Assembly (NCBI GenBank): GCA_025062295.1
Contig: JANXAJ010000021.1
Coordinates: forward strand, 1-36,187
Length of the DNA stretch: 36,187 bases
Source of the DNA: Bacteroidia bacterium
GTDB taxonomy: Bacteria > Bacteroidota > Bacteroidia > SpSt-205
Reading direction: 5' to 3'
Below the pieces are notes generated by a model, which saw nothing but the letters and a program-made list of their open reading frames with translations, was not told the DNA's origin and did no database searches. Below, one piece after another: positions 1 to 11,533 of this stretch; position 1 is the first letter of the stretch, and every line of letters starts with the position of its first letter. The translations under genes were made by a program, and so were the position numbers.

Positions 1-29
1 GGCGGCAGCCACCGAAGGTGGCTGCCGCC
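1..29. repeat. Perfect GC-rich palindrome at the left window edge
   Basis: Two 13-nt arms, GGCGGCAGCCACC and its exact reverse complement, flank the 3-nt loop GAA. A related palindrome sits at the right window edge and shorter relatives lie at 14103-14126 and 22426-22447. The A-run (33-38) is on the right side. For leftward transcription the U-run would therefore come before the hairpin, so this is not a standard intrinsic terminator for the minus-strand operon ending at 148. It is better read as a dispersed palindromic repeat, possibly cut by the window edge. The remaining bases up to 147 show no gene. Confidence 0.7.
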
Positions 30-147
30 GCTAAAAAACCCTTATCCCCTCAAAATTATCCCTACACGAGCACATGCCAAAAAGAGTAAAAAAATCAGCC
101 ATGCCTCCCCAAAATTCTATACTCCTCTCCTTCTAAAATTTTCTCTT

Positions 148-840
148 TCATCCTCCCTCGCTCTCCTCTTGCGGCTCAGGTACAAATCGGTAGCCCACCC
201 CCTTGAGCGTCTCAATATAGCCAGCTCCTATCTTTTCACGCAATTTGCGAATATGTACATCTACTGTGCGGGGTATGACATAAGTATCACTTCCCCATAC
301 TCTATCTAAAAGAGCATCTCGAGAGAAATACTTGTAGGGACGGCTGGCCAAAGTGAAAAGTAATTCAAACTCCTTTTTGGAGAGAGGGATAACTTGGCCC
401 TCTCGATGGACGGCGTACTCGTCCGGAACAATTTCTAATCCTGGGAACTGAAGGCGTTGAAGCGGGGCTGCTCGTCGAGTCAGTGCTTTGAGACGACTCA
501 GAAGCGCTCGAGGACGAATAGGCTTGACAAGAAAATCATCGGCTCCTGCCTCAAATCCAGCTAATTCAGCAAATTCCTCCGAACGAGCGGTCAGAAAAAT
601 AATATAGCTCTCGCGAGTCTCTGGCAGTTTTCGCAAGCGACGACACACCTCCAGTCCATCCATGCCTGGCATCATAATGTCTAGGAGGACAATACTAGGC
701 TGATATTGTTGCGCAAGCTTAAGAGCTGTTTCTCCTTCTTCGGCGAGAAGGGGTTCATATCCCTCCTGCCGCAGGTTATATGCAAGAATCTCAAGGACAT
801 CAGGCTCATCATCTACCACTAAAACCTTCCGGTTGAGCAT
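148..840 (-). CDS. OmpR/PhoB-family two-component response regulator
   Basis: A 230-residue DNA-binding response regulator. An N-terminal receiver domain (about 4-120) has the acidic pair D10/D11, phospho-acceptor D54 in VLLDIMMPGMDG, T84 and K107 in DFLVKP. A winged-helix DNA-binding domain (about 130-222) ends with the typical YIETLKGVGYRF strand-turn. It is the last gene of the minus-strand unit after mqnD, with a 12-nt gap and no partner kinase beside it. The only histidine kinase in the window (29152-30495) lies far away and carries its own receiver domain. A weak AACCTTTG box (854-861, minus) inside the end of mqnD could give it some independent expression. Family assignment is secure, target genes are unknown. 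Confidence 0.93.
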   Translation of the reverse strand: MLNRKVLVVDDEPDVLEILAYNLRQEGYEPLLAEEGETALKLAQQYQPSIVLLDIMMPGMDGLEVCRRLRKLPETRESYIIFLTARSEEFAELAGFEAGADDFLVKPIRPRALLSRLKALTRRAAPLQRLQFPGLEIVPDEYAVHREGQVIPLSKKEFELLFTLASRPYKYFSRDALLDRVWGSDTYVIPRTVDVHIRKLREKIGAGYIETLKGVGYRFVPEPQEESEGG

Positions 841-852
841 TTGACCAAAGTA

Positions 853-1692
853 TCAAAGGTTGCGTGAAGCTAAGGTAAATTTCTCTCCTCCTGTCTCCCC
901 TATTAGATGCTGGACATGACGGAGGTACTGCTTGATGGCAGCCTTACCAAGAGGACCGAGGCAATAGCTAAAACGATTGACATACAGAGCGATATGGGCT
1001 CTCTGGAGAGACATATCCATTTCTTGGGCTCGCTGAGCAATGAATGTCCACAGGCCTGGAACCCTATCTTTCCATGCAAGGCGTAGGCTTTGACGCAGGT
1101 ATCGGATAAGCGGACGTGCAGGTATCCCCCGCCGGATGACCACTCCACCTAAGGGAACGGGATACCCCGTTTGCTGAGTCCAATATGCTCCCAAATCTTG
1201 AATACATACAAGTCCCCATTCCTTGTACCGAAAGCGACTCTCATGAATAATCACGGCTGCTTCTAAGTCTCCTCTTACTAAGGCTGGGATCAGCTCGTTG
1301 TATCGCATCTCTACCAGATGGCTAGCCGTTGGCATAAAGAAGCGAAGGAGGCTGTAAGCTGTCGTCCTAAAACCAGGAATGCCGATTCGCTTCTCCGAAA
1401 GGGACTCTACAGGCAAAGCGGAGCGGGCCACTAAAAGCGGACCTACACCATATCCTAAGGCTCCTCCCACAGGCAAAAGCCGATAAACTCTTCTTGGTAA
1501 AAAAGCGTACTGAAAAAAGGAGATTTTTGCTACATCAATACTCCCTTGCATCACAAGATGATTGAGGGTCTGAATATCTTCGTACAGAAAATGAAAACTA
1601 AAAGGAGAACGCACCTGCTGCAGAGCTAAAGCTCCCCAGATGAAGGTATCATTCGGACAAGGGCTAATAGCTACCGAGAGCTGTCTCTTCAT
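853..1692 (-). CDS. mqnD: 1,4-dihydroxy-6-naphthoate synthase, futalosine menaquinone pathway
   Basis: MqnD converts cyclic dehypoxanthine futalosine to 1,4-dihydroxy-6-naphthoate in the futalosine route to menaquinone. The 279-residue protein starts with the family signature ISPCPNDTFIWG (9-20). It has the two-lobed periplasmic-binding-protein-like fold without a signal peptide. The conserved His of IHESRF (H150) corresponds to the catalytic His of the family. The start is taken at ATG 1692, which overlaps the dNK stop codon (TGATG), so the two genes are probably translationally coupled. A TTG one codon upstream is also possible. No other mqn gene is adjacent. The amidohydrolase at 23358-24470 might belong to the same pathway. 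Confidence 0.92.
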   Translation of the reverse strand: MKRQLSVAISPCPNDTFIWGALALQQVRSPFSFHFLYEDIQTLNHLVMQGSIDVAKISFFQYAFLPRRVYRLLPVGGALGYGVGPLLVARSALPVESLSEKRIGIPGFRTTAYSLLRFFMPTASHLVEMRYNELIPALVRGDLEAAVIIHESRFRYKEWGLVCIQDLGAYWTQQTGYPVPLGGVVIRRGIPARPLIRYLRQSLRLAWKDRVPGLWTFIAQRAQEMDMSLQRAHIALYVNRFSYCLGPLGKAAIKQYLRHVQHLIGETGGEKFTLASRNL

Positions 1693-2300
1693 CAAAAGAG
1701 AGTTACCACTCGGCGCACCACTTGATCCACGAGAAGGGCGGGTCCATCCTCGCGTCCATGCAGCTCATCCATTTCAATCACTAGTTTTGGTCCGCGATTG
1801 TAGCTTACATACCAAGCCTCATAAGCATGGCTCAGTTTCCGAAGGTACTCTAAGCTGATGTACTCCTCATATGGCCGCCCACGAGATAAAATCTGTTCAA
1901 CGAGCGTTGGAACAGAGGCTCGCAGATAAACGAGAAGGTCAGGCGGCTGAACTAGCGAAGCTATTTTCTCGTAAAGAGCCCGATATACCTCATACTCTCG
2001 CGCAGGAAGAATCTCCATCTCCCGCAGCACAGGTGCGAAGACTTCTGCATCCTCGTAAAGAGTCCGATCCTGGATATAATTCTGACCGCTGCGCTGAATA
2101 GAGAGGGTAATTTCCAAGCGCCGATTGAGAAGATAGACTTGCATGGGGAAGGCCCAGCGAACCATATCCTGATAGAAGTCTAAAAGGAAAGGATTATCCT
2201 TATCGTCTTCGTAGGCTGCCTCATAACCTAAGGCATGACTGAGAAGATAGGTAGCATAGGTTTTTCCAGCTCCAATATTGCCTGCGATAGCAATATGCAT
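1692..2300 (-). CDS. Deoxynucleoside kinase
   Basis: A 202-residue salvage kinase of the dNK/dGK-dAK family that phosphorylates deoxynucleosides with ATP. The P-loop is GNIGAGKT (7-14). The DR motif is at D78-R79 in IQDRTLYED and the arginine-rich lid is RGRPYEEY. The size fits the Bacteroidota/Firmicutes type (about 200-220 residues). The ATG is 1 nt after the psd stop codon and the stop overlaps the mqnD start. The base specificity (dA, dG or dC) cannot be read from the sequence. Confidence 0.9.
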   Translation of the reverse strand: MHIAIAGNIGAGKTYATYLLSHALGYEAAYEDDKDNPFLLDFYQDMVRWAFPMQVYLLNRRLEITLSIQRSGQNYIQDRTLYEDAEVFAPVLREMEILPAREYEVYRALYEKIASLVQPPDLLVYLRASVPTLVEQILSRGRPYEEYISLEYLRKLSHAYEAWYVSYNRGPKLVIEMDELHGREDGPALLVDQVVRRVVTLF

Positions 2301-2301
2301 A

Positions 2302-2961
2302 TTACCACTGGGCTATGGGGGTAAGAGCCCCACGCACTTTATCGCCTAATCGGACCCTGATTTGAGCCGTGAGAGGGAGCAATACCTCCACCCGAGAACC
2401 AAACTTGATAAACCCAATCTCCTGTCCTGCGCGTAAGGACATACCTTCCTTGGGATAAGTAGAGATTCGCCGAGCCATAATCCCTGCAATTTGCCGAAGG
2501 CCGTAGTAGCAAGCAGAGTTTCCCCCTTCAACTGCCATAAAGGTCTGTTCATTGAGGAGGGAGGCTTTTGGATGCCAAGCCACTAAGTAAGTCCCGCGCA
2601 TGTAATCCAGTCGCCGCAGCACCCCGGGCGCAGGAGCCCAGTTGACATGAACATTGAAGGGAGACATAAAAACGCTGACTTGAAGCATCTCCTCGTGAAA
2701 ATAGCGAGGTTCAAAGGTTCGCTTAATTTCAACTACCTCTCCGTCGCAGGGGGCATACACGACTCCAGGCTCGCTGGGACATATTCGTTTCGGATACCGA
2801 AAAAAGGAAAACACAAAACCAGTCCAGATGAGCCATACTCCACTACTCAAAAGGCTCACCCAGAAGGGAGGACCCCAGAGTAGAAGAAGAAGCCCCACCA
2901 CTACGCCTCCTGTGATCGTTCCCCCTACCCACAGGCGTCCCTCTGGATGTACCCGGATCAT
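2302..2961 (-). CDS. psd: Phosphatidylserine decarboxylase, short archaeal-type
   Basis: Makes phosphatidylethanolamine from phosphatidylserine at the inner membrane. The 219-residue protein has two hydrophobic segments (about 12-30 and 34-55), then the decarboxylase core with APCDGEV (70-76) and HVNWAPAPG. The self-cleavage site is G188-S189 in FIKFGSRVEV. Ser189 would become the pyruvoyl group of the small subunit. Length and layout match the short Psd class common in Bacteroidota. Start 2961 (MIRVHPEG) overlaps the radical SAM stop by ATGA. Upstream in-frame starts at 2967 or 2997 are possible but less likely. No phosphatidylserine synthase gene is in the window. Confidence 0.92.
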   Translation of the reverse strand: MIRVHPEGRLWVGGTITGGVVVGLLLLLWGPPFWVSLLSSGVWLIWTGFVFSFFRYPKRICPSEPGVVYAPCDGEVVEIKRTFEPRYFHEEMLQVSVFMSPFNVHVNWAPAPGVLRRLDYMRGTYLVAWHPKASLLNEQTFMAVEGGNSACYYGLRQIAGIMARRISTYPKEGMSLRAGQEIGFIKFGSRVEVLLPLTAQIRVRLGDKVRGALTPIAQW

Positions 2962-3986
2962 ACCCATGTACGAACCCCTTCTGAACAGTTTCGGCAAATA
3001 TCAATACTTTCTCTGGCTTGAAAAACACGCTGACGGAAAGCATGAGCTTTTGAACTTCTCCATATCTGCGAGAAAGGCTGCGTTTGAAGGGAGCCGAATC
3101 CATGTTGAGCATTCTTATCGAAGCAGCAAGGGACCACTTGCCCATCCCATGTAACCTCCGCCGCCCGCCAGAGACGCCAGCAGCGATTTGGCAATTTACC
3201 CTTCAGACGGACAGTGCCTTTTTCTCCCTTTTCGTATCTAGAGAATTCCTCGGGAATCCATTCATCATAAGCGTCGCTCGTAGGAGAGAGAAGCTGGGCT
3301 GTTTTTATGCGAAAGTAATCTACCCCTACTGCTTTCGCCCAAGTGCGAAAAGCAGAAATCTCATGAATATTATGCCGAAAGGCGATGAACTGAAGTTCTA
3401 CAAGAGGGAAGCGACTGCGCATGCGACGACGCATGAGCAGGAGACGCTTCACTCCTTCTTGGACCACTTCAAGATTCCCTCCTCGCCGATATCGCTGGTA
3501 CGATTCAGGGGTCATGCCGTCTAACGAGACCCTCAAATGCGTAAGACCAGCGGTAATCAACTCATAGCAGTGCTCTTCTGATAGAAAATGTCCATTCGTA
3601 CTAAGAGAGGAGAGGAGATTATACCGACTCACAAGAAGGATAAGGCGCCCTATCTCAGGATGAAGAAGCGGCTCTCCTTGGAAATAGAAAAGTACGCCCC
3701 ATAGATAGGGATGAACTTCCTCTAAAAGCGCTTCTAAAAGAAGAGGGTCTAATCGCCCCATCGGACGAGTAAAGCCCCGCAAGCCTGAGATGCAGTGAGG
3801 ACATCGCAAATTACACGCAGTGGTTGGCTCTACGCCGAGAAAAAGGGGGTAAGCCGGGATACTCCAGCCCAGCTTCAATCGGGCAAGGAGATAAGTTAGT
3901 CCTACCTTTAGCCCATGAAATCCTCGGCCCAGGCTCAGCATACGCCAAGTAGCTTCAAGCCCTCCAAGGATCCATCGTCCCCGCAT
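2958..3986 (-). CDS. Radical SAM/SPASM-domain protein, function unknown
   Basis: The 342-residue protein has a radical SAM 4Fe-4S motif CNLRCPHC (C58, C62, C65) after the strand GVEPTTACN. It then has the usual barrel with FYFQGEPLL and a conserved STNGH. The C-terminal SPASM-like region has cysteines in NRCWRLW, VVPCCFDKN and ICRNCSEG, which suggests one or two extra clusters. It is the first gene of the operon with psd, dNK, mqnD and the response regulator, and overlaps psd by 4 nt. A near-consensus -7 box TATCTTTA lies 7 nt before the ATG. No RiPP precursor was seen next to it, so peptide modification is not supported. The substrate is unknown. Confidence 0.85.
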   Translation of the reverse strand: MRGRWILGGLEATWRMLSLGRGFHGLKVGLTYLLARLKLGWSIPAYPLFLGVEPTTACNLRCPHCISGLRGFTRPMGRLDPLLLEALLEEVHPYLWGVLFYFQGEPLLHPEIGRLILLVSRYNLLSSLSTNGHFLSEEHCYELITAGLTHLRVSLDGMTPESYQRYRRGGNLEVVQEGVKRLLLMRRRMRSRFPLVELQFIAFRHNIHEISAFRTWAKAVGVDYFRIKTAQLLSPTSDAYDEWIPEEFSRYEKGEKGTVRLKGKLPNRCWRLWRAAEVTWDGQVVPCCFDKNAQHGFGSLQTQPFSQIWRSSKAHAFRQRVFQARESIDICRNCSEGVRTWV

Positions 3987-3993
3987 ATTGTAG

Positions 3994-4001
3994 TAAAGAT
4001 A
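3994..4001 (-). promoter_or_regulatory. Near-consensus -7 promoter box for the radical SAM-psd-mqnD operon
   Basis: On the minus strand the octamer reads TATCTTTA, 7 of 8 positions matching Bacteroidota TAnnTTTG. It ends 7 nt before the ATG at 3986. No clear -33 TTG was found. The rest of the 3987-4086 gap holds no gene. Confidence 0.45.
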
Positions 4002-4086
4002 CTAGGTAGCTAAGGTAATCGCCCAGGACTTGCTCCCAAGCCTCCTTAGAAAATCTCACCCTTCTCCCTAGAAAAGGGCTCACTCC

Positions 4087-4956
4087 TCACAGGGGAAAAG
4101 GTACATTCATCATTTCTAACATAGCAAGCATGCCATAGAGTCCCCCTAAAACCAACAAGAACCTATCCGTAAGCAGCTCTTGAGTCGGCTCTCCCCCTTG
4201 CTTATTATGAGTGAGATGATAATAGCGGAAAAGCCCCATTACCACTATAGGTAGGGTTCCCAGAAGCCACATGAAAGCATTCTGCATCAGATACAGTACA
4301 TATACCACAAGAGTCAGCGTAGCAGAGATATTCATCACTTGGTCCAGATAATACACACTATAAAGCCGAAGACTCTTCCGGTTTAGAGGGGCTTCTTTAG
4401 GTGAGACTATTAGAAGCTCATGTCGCCTTTTGCCGAAGGCCAAAAAGGTAGAAAGAAAAAAAACTGTCATAAAAAGGTAGGTTGAAACAGGGATGCTCCC
4501 AATTACTGCCCCTCCATAAATGCGGAGGATAAATCCAGCAGCGATGCTAAATACATCCAAAAGTGCTATCCGCTTGAGCCAGAGCGTGTAAAGCAGGTTA
4601 TTGAGCAAATAAAGAAATAGAATCATGGCGAAAAGAGGTTTGAGCAAAAATCCACCTAATATACTACCTACAGCAAGGAAGGCAGCTACAGCTAGAGCGC
4701 TATGAGGAGCTATCGCCCCTGAAGCAATAGGACGAAACCGCTTATAAGGATGACAGCGATCCGCTGGAGCATCATACGCGTCATTGAAGGCATAGACTGC
4801 TGACGAGGTAAGACAATATAACCCAAACCCGATCGCTGTCTCCTCAACTACATCCCAACGACGAGCAAAGATCATCGGAGGCAGGATAAAAAAATTTTTC
4901 ACATACTGCTGAGGGCGCAGGAGCCGAATCCAGTTCAGAAGCTGGCGATAAGGCAT
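4087..4956 (-). CDS. UbiA-family decaprenyl-phosphate phosphoribosyltransferase-like protein
   Basis: A polytopic membrane protein of 289 residues with about eight to nine hydrophobic helices. The N-terminus LLRPQQYVKNFFILPPMIF is typical of the decaprenyl-phosphate phosphoribosyltransferase branch of the UbiA superfamily. It is followed by the aspartate-rich motif NDAYDAPADR (58-67) and HPYKRFRPIASG. The second Asp region is YDAP/LDVFSIAAGF. Such enzymes move phosphoribose or a prenyl group onto a lipid carrier. The start is placed at MPYRQ (4956), just inside the pgpA end (22-nt overlap), because the upstream extension lacks family similarity. It pairs with pgpA, which fits a membrane-lipid role. 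The exact substrate is inferred. Confidence 0.8.
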   Translation of the reverse strand: MPYRQLLNWIRLLRPQQYVKNFFILPPMIFARRWDVVEETAIGFGLYCLTSSAVYAFNDAYDAPADRCHPYKRFRPIASGAIAPHSALAVAAFLAVGSILGGFLLKPLFAMILFLYLLNNLLYTLWLKRIALLDVFSIAAGFILRIYGGAVIGSIPVSTYLFMTVFFLSTFLAFGKRRHELLIVSPKEAPLNRKSLRLYSVYYLDQVMNISATLTLVVYVLYLMQNAFMWLLGTLPIVVMGLFRYYHLTHNKQGGEPTQELLTDRFLLVLGGLYGMLAMLEMMNVPFPL

Positions 4957-5375
4957 AGAAGAGTATAACACGCAGCCACCCCGTCGTCTGCAAAAAGACC
5001 CCATCCATTAGGAATCCTTTCCAATGCATCGGCAGGCCAAAGCTTGACAATATCCCAGAAGCGAAAGAGAAAAAAACTTGCAACCAAATCCCCTATAGAA
5101 AGGGGAGAATATATAACTGCTATCGCTAAAAATGCAAGACCTTCATCCACCACGAACCAGCTCGGGTCAGGCTCCTGGAGAGGGCTTATTTGGAGATAGC
5201 TCCACACAGATAGAAGGAGAAAAAGTAGAAATATCGCTAACCTCAAAAAGAGAGAAGATTGATTCATCATCCAAACAAAGGGCATAGCGAATAGAGTACC
5301 CCACGTAGCTGGGAAAAATGGCAGCCATCCAAGCCCAGCCCCACTTGCCCAGAGAAAGGCTATTTTCCGACCCAT
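4935..5375 (-). CDS. pgpA: Phosphatidylglycerophosphatase A
   Basis: Dephosphorylates phosphatidylglycerophosphate in phosphatidylglycerol synthesis. The sequence shows the PgpA signature blocks GAGLGWLPFFPATWGTL near the N-terminus, DPSWFVVDEG in the middle, and FRFWDIVKLWPADALE followed by GWGLFADDGVAA near the end, with four hydrophobic segments. The usual PGTxG is PATWG here, a mild departure. I prefer ATG 5375 (MGRKIAFL), which gives the normal spacing to the first motif. A GTG at 5393 would add six residues. The gene overlaps the UbiA-family gene by 22 nt and lies about 66 nt downstream of gyrB. No good promoter box was found here. Confidence 0.88.
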   Translation of the reverse strand: MGRKIAFLWASGAGLGWLPFFPATWGTLFAMPFVWMMNQSSLFLRLAIFLLFLLLSVWSYLQISPLQEPDPSWFVVDEGLAFLAIAVIYSPLSIGDLVASFFLFRFWDIVKLWPADALERIPNGWGLFADDGVAACYTLLCLIASF

Positions 5376-5441
5376 ACCAGCTAAAATCCTCACAGGAGCT
5401 TTTGCTGAAATGTGCTCTCAGCCCTTTTGTACTCTCTCCAT

Positions 5442-8715
<3,274 letters not shown>

Positions 8716-8719
<4 letters not shown>

Positions 8720-10131
8720 CGCATAGTAAAAGTCAGATAAACCTGTCGCCCCTGCGCATCAATTCCCTCTATGACCAGGCGCCCTCGTACCTTCTGAAGA
8801 AGCTCCTCAAGCTCTTTAGGGGATTCGGGGGTATACCCATTCAGCTTGAGAAGGATAAAGCCCTCGGAAAGGCCCATCTGACTCAGAATCCCACTTCGGA
8901 GGTTTTGGATTCGAAAACCCCGACGAACACCCCACTTCTCAGCTTCTCGGGCACTAATAGGGACAATATCCGCTCCCAAAGCTTCTGAGCGATATATCTC
9001 TCGTCGGAGGAGCTTTGTCTCTCCATCCTCATTTGTCAAGACGGCCATAGTCTCATAAAGCTTCCCTTGACGACGATACAGGAGCTTGACCTTATCGCCA
9101 GGACGATGTTGAGCTAGTCGCTCTAATAGCTCCGCTTGGGTCTGAACCGGCATATCTTCTATAGCAAGAAGAATATCACCCGTTCGCAGACCCGCTTTAT
9201 CGGCTGCCCCTCCAGGATAGACCCGTCCCACATACAATCCCTGAAGCTCTTCAGGTGAGGCATCCCCAATCTTTTCCTCAGCTAAGTCCAATGTCTCTAT
9301 ATCTAAAAAAGCTCGTTGAACTATGCCGTAACTCTTCAAATCTTCTACGACCTTTCGGACGATATTGACAGGAATAGCAAATCCATATCCCACGTACGAG
9401 CCTGTACGAGAAGCAATAGCAGTATTGATACCTACAAGCTGTCCTTTGAGATTGACTAAAGCACCGCCACTATTGCCCGGATTGATGGCTGCATCGGTTT
9501 GAAGGAAAGACTCTAAGGGGAGGCTACCTTGGAGGAGGTTGAGATTACGTCCTCGAGCGCTAATGATACCGGCTGTAACTGTGTAAGTGAGATTATACGG
9601 GTTTCCAATCGCTAAGACCCACTCACCTATTTGGACAGAATCAGAATTTGCTGGAAGTAAGGGTGAGAGGTTAGTAGCTTTGACTTTGAGTAAAGCAATA
9701 TCTACTCCCGCATCAGCCCCTACTAACTCTGCTTCTAAAGTCCGCTTATCAGCAAAGGTTACAAGAATCCGAGTCGCATCCTTCACTACATGAAAGTTAG
9801 TTACGATGTATCCATCGCGGCTCCATACTACTCCGGATCCAGCACTATATATGCGCTGGGTGCGAGGAAGCCAGAGCCCCCAGTAGCTCCAGAAGTCGTC
9901 TCCAGCTAAGCGTTCCCCATATGCTCGGATAAAGACCACAGCGGGGGTTGCTTTTCGTGCAGCTTCAATAAAGGCTGTGCCGCCAGGCGTTTCATCAAGT
10001 CGGATCTGCCGCAAAGGAACAACCGTCACAGGGACGGCAGGAGAACCCTTCTCTCTAAGAAAGAGATAGACCCCAGTCCCCGCCACTCCCGCAGATACTA
10101 CCCCTACCACCAGAGGAAGAAGACGCCGCAT
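8716..10131 (-). CDS. HtrA/DegP-family periplasmic serine protease with PDZ domains
   Basis: Envelope quality-control protease, 471 residues. It has an N-terminal signal anchor (about 4-24), a trypsin-like domain and two PDZ regions. The catalytic triad is H114 (TNFHVVKDA), D144 (GVDIALLKV) and S221 (NPGNSGGALV). PDZ1 begins near GLYVGRVYPGGAADKAGLR. A second, divergent PDZ-like region ends the protein. The start is ATG 10131 (MRRLLPLV), which gives a normal signal sequence. The longer in-frame reading to 10158 would be translated from inside the promoter. TACCTTTG ends 4 nt upstream. The gene overlaps the downstream methyltransferase by 4 nt. Confidence 0.94.
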
Positions 10132-10135
10132 AAAG

Positions 10136-10143
10136 CAAAGGTA
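10136..10143 (-). promoter_or_regulatory. -7 promoter box for the htrA-type gene, leaderless spacing
   Basis: The minus strand reads TACCTTTG, an exact TAnnTTTG, then CTTT and the ATG at 10131. The 85-bp gap to thiE (10132-10216) contains this box and no gene. Confidence 0.72.
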
Positions 10144-10216
10144 CTCTAAGTTAGCCACAGCAGATAGGAATACCTTTTCTCGACCTCATCCAACATGGTA
10201 AAAAGAGTCAGAGCCC

Positions 10217-10849
10217 CTACTCCTTCGGTACAATCTGGAGAAGGTTTCGAGCCACTTGAATAGGGTCTTCTGCCGCACAAAATGCTGAGAGCACCGCAAC
10301 TCCATGGAGTTTTGGAACAGACTCAAACAAAAGTTTGGCTCGCTCCACTGTAATCCCCCCAATGGCTATAACTGGATGAGTAATAGCCTCTACAAAGGAG
10401 CGAAGTCCTTCTATCCCCAAGGGAGTGCGGGTAGGGACTTTTGTGGAGGTCTCAAATACAGGACCGACCCCCACATACGCTAAGGGGAAATGTCGTATCG
10501 CAGCATATCGCTCCAGAGAGTGAACAGTTGCCCCAATCACCATAAGAGGGGGAATTCGGCGAAATGCTTCCTGAAGAGGCATATCCTCCTCCCCTAAATG
10601 AAGACCCGTCGCCCCCACTTCTACCGCTAGCTCTAAATGGTCATTAATGATAAGCTGCGCATGATATTGGCGAACAAGCCGAGCGATTGTCTGCACCTCC
10701 TCAAGATGAAGGGCTCGATCATACTCTTTTCGACGGTATTGAATGGTGGGCACCCCTGCTTCTAAAGCCATCCGAGCTAAATCCACATGAGAGTAGCGCT
10801 CTTGGACCGTCGTATCCGTTAGTATATGGACTCGTCCAATATGTAGCAT
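10217..10849 (-). CDS. thiE: Thiamine-phosphate synthase (ThiE/TenI family)
   Basis: Joins the thiazole and pyrimidine moieties to give thiamine phosphate. The 210-residue TIM-barrel shows QYRRK (37-41, in place of the usual QLREK), IND (68-70), LHLGEEDM (83-90), GPVFETSTK (129-137) and IGGI (163-166). The pyrophosphate-binding GPxFxTxTK is intact, which favours ThiE over the non-synthase TenI. GATVHS replaces the common GxSxHS. It is the last gene of the five-gene unit from 13409 and lies 3 nt after the CBS gene. No other thi gene is in the window. Confidence 0.85.
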   Translation of the reverse strand: MLHIGRVHILTDTTVQERYSHVDLARMALEAGVPTIQYRRKEYDRALHLEEVQTIARLVRQYHAQLIINDHLELAVEVGATGLHLGEEDMPLQEAFRRIPPLMVIGATVHSLERYAAIRHFPLAYVGVGPVFETSTKVPTRTPLGIEGLRSFVEAITHPVIAIGGITVERAKLLFESVPKLHGVAVLSAFCAAEDPIQVARNLLQIVPKE

Positions 10850-10852
10850 CTC

Positions 10853-11533
10853 TCAAATATCTAAATACCGAAGGAGAGCAGCTAACTGCTCGCGGGCCTG
10901 GCGCTCCATCAAGCTATCCCCATGAGTAGCCACGACCTTGTATCCTTTCCGCTCTAAGAGGCTCAAGCTGCGCGTCAAATAGATAGTATTGACCTTGAGA
11001 ACTATATAAATCTTCTGAAAATCATTCTCATGAGGGAGGATATAAGCCGAGAGAATGCGTATCTCATCACTTTCCAAAATTGAGGCAATCTCAGCTAAGC
11101 TGTAATCCCGCAGAGGCATCTCCAGTATGACGACGGTACCAGGCTCCCGGACTGCAGCAAGCTGGCTCCACCAAATAGCTAACTTCCTCAGCGTCAAAAG
11201 ACCTCTATACTCCCCATCCTCTCCTGCTATCGGCAGCTCAAAAACTTTATATTCCTTCATCTTCTGAAGAGCCTCGTAAAGAACATCAGAAGGAGAAAGA
11301 GGAGGCAGAGAGAGAGGAGAAAATAGCTCAAGAGGGATATGAGGCTCAGCTTTCCGAAGGGCTTTTTTCGGCAGAAGGCCGAGATATCGCTTCTCTTCCG
11401 AAATCAGTGGAAGGTGAAGCAAGTGAGGGTATTTCTGGAAGAGATGGCGCGCCTTCCCAACAGAGTCTTGAGGAGTGAGAAAAGGTGAAGGAAACCAAGC
11501 CAGCGTACCTACACTAACAGGAGAGGAGGTCAT
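10853..11533 (-). CDS. CBS-domain protein with C-terminal ACT-like region
   Basis: The 226-residue soluble protein has two CBS motifs: about 10-65 (HLPLISEEKRYLGLLPKKAL) and 75-135 (FELPIAGEDGEYRGLLTL). After these, from about 145, comes EPGTVVILEMPLRDYSLAEI and a beta-alpha-beta pattern like an ACT or NIL domain. CBS pairs usually bind adenosyl ligands and act as sensors. A CBS protein beside an alpha/beta hydrolase is a familiar arrangement in Bacteroidota, but its ligand and partner are not known to me. The ATG overlaps the hydrolase stop (ATGA). Confidence 0.8.
   Translation of the reverse strand: MTSSPVSVGTLAWFPSPFLTPQDSVGKARHLFQKYPHLLHLPLISEEKRYLGLLPKKALRKAEPHIPLELFSPLSLPPLSPSDVLYEALQKMKEYKVFELPIAGEDGEYRGLLTLRKLAIWWSQLAAVREPGTVVILEMPLRDYSLAEIASILESDEIRILSAYILPHENDFQKIYIVLKVNTIYLTRSLSLLERKGYKVVATHGDSLMERQAREQLAALLRYLDI

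Noticed and set aside
1-38. Left-edge palindrome with adjacent A-run as an intrinsic terminator for the minus-strand operon
   Set aside because: The A-run is on the wrong side: for leftward transcription the U-run would come before the hairpin.
10132-10158. Longer htrA start at 10158
   Set aside because: It would place the start upstream of the -7 box and spoil the signal anchor.
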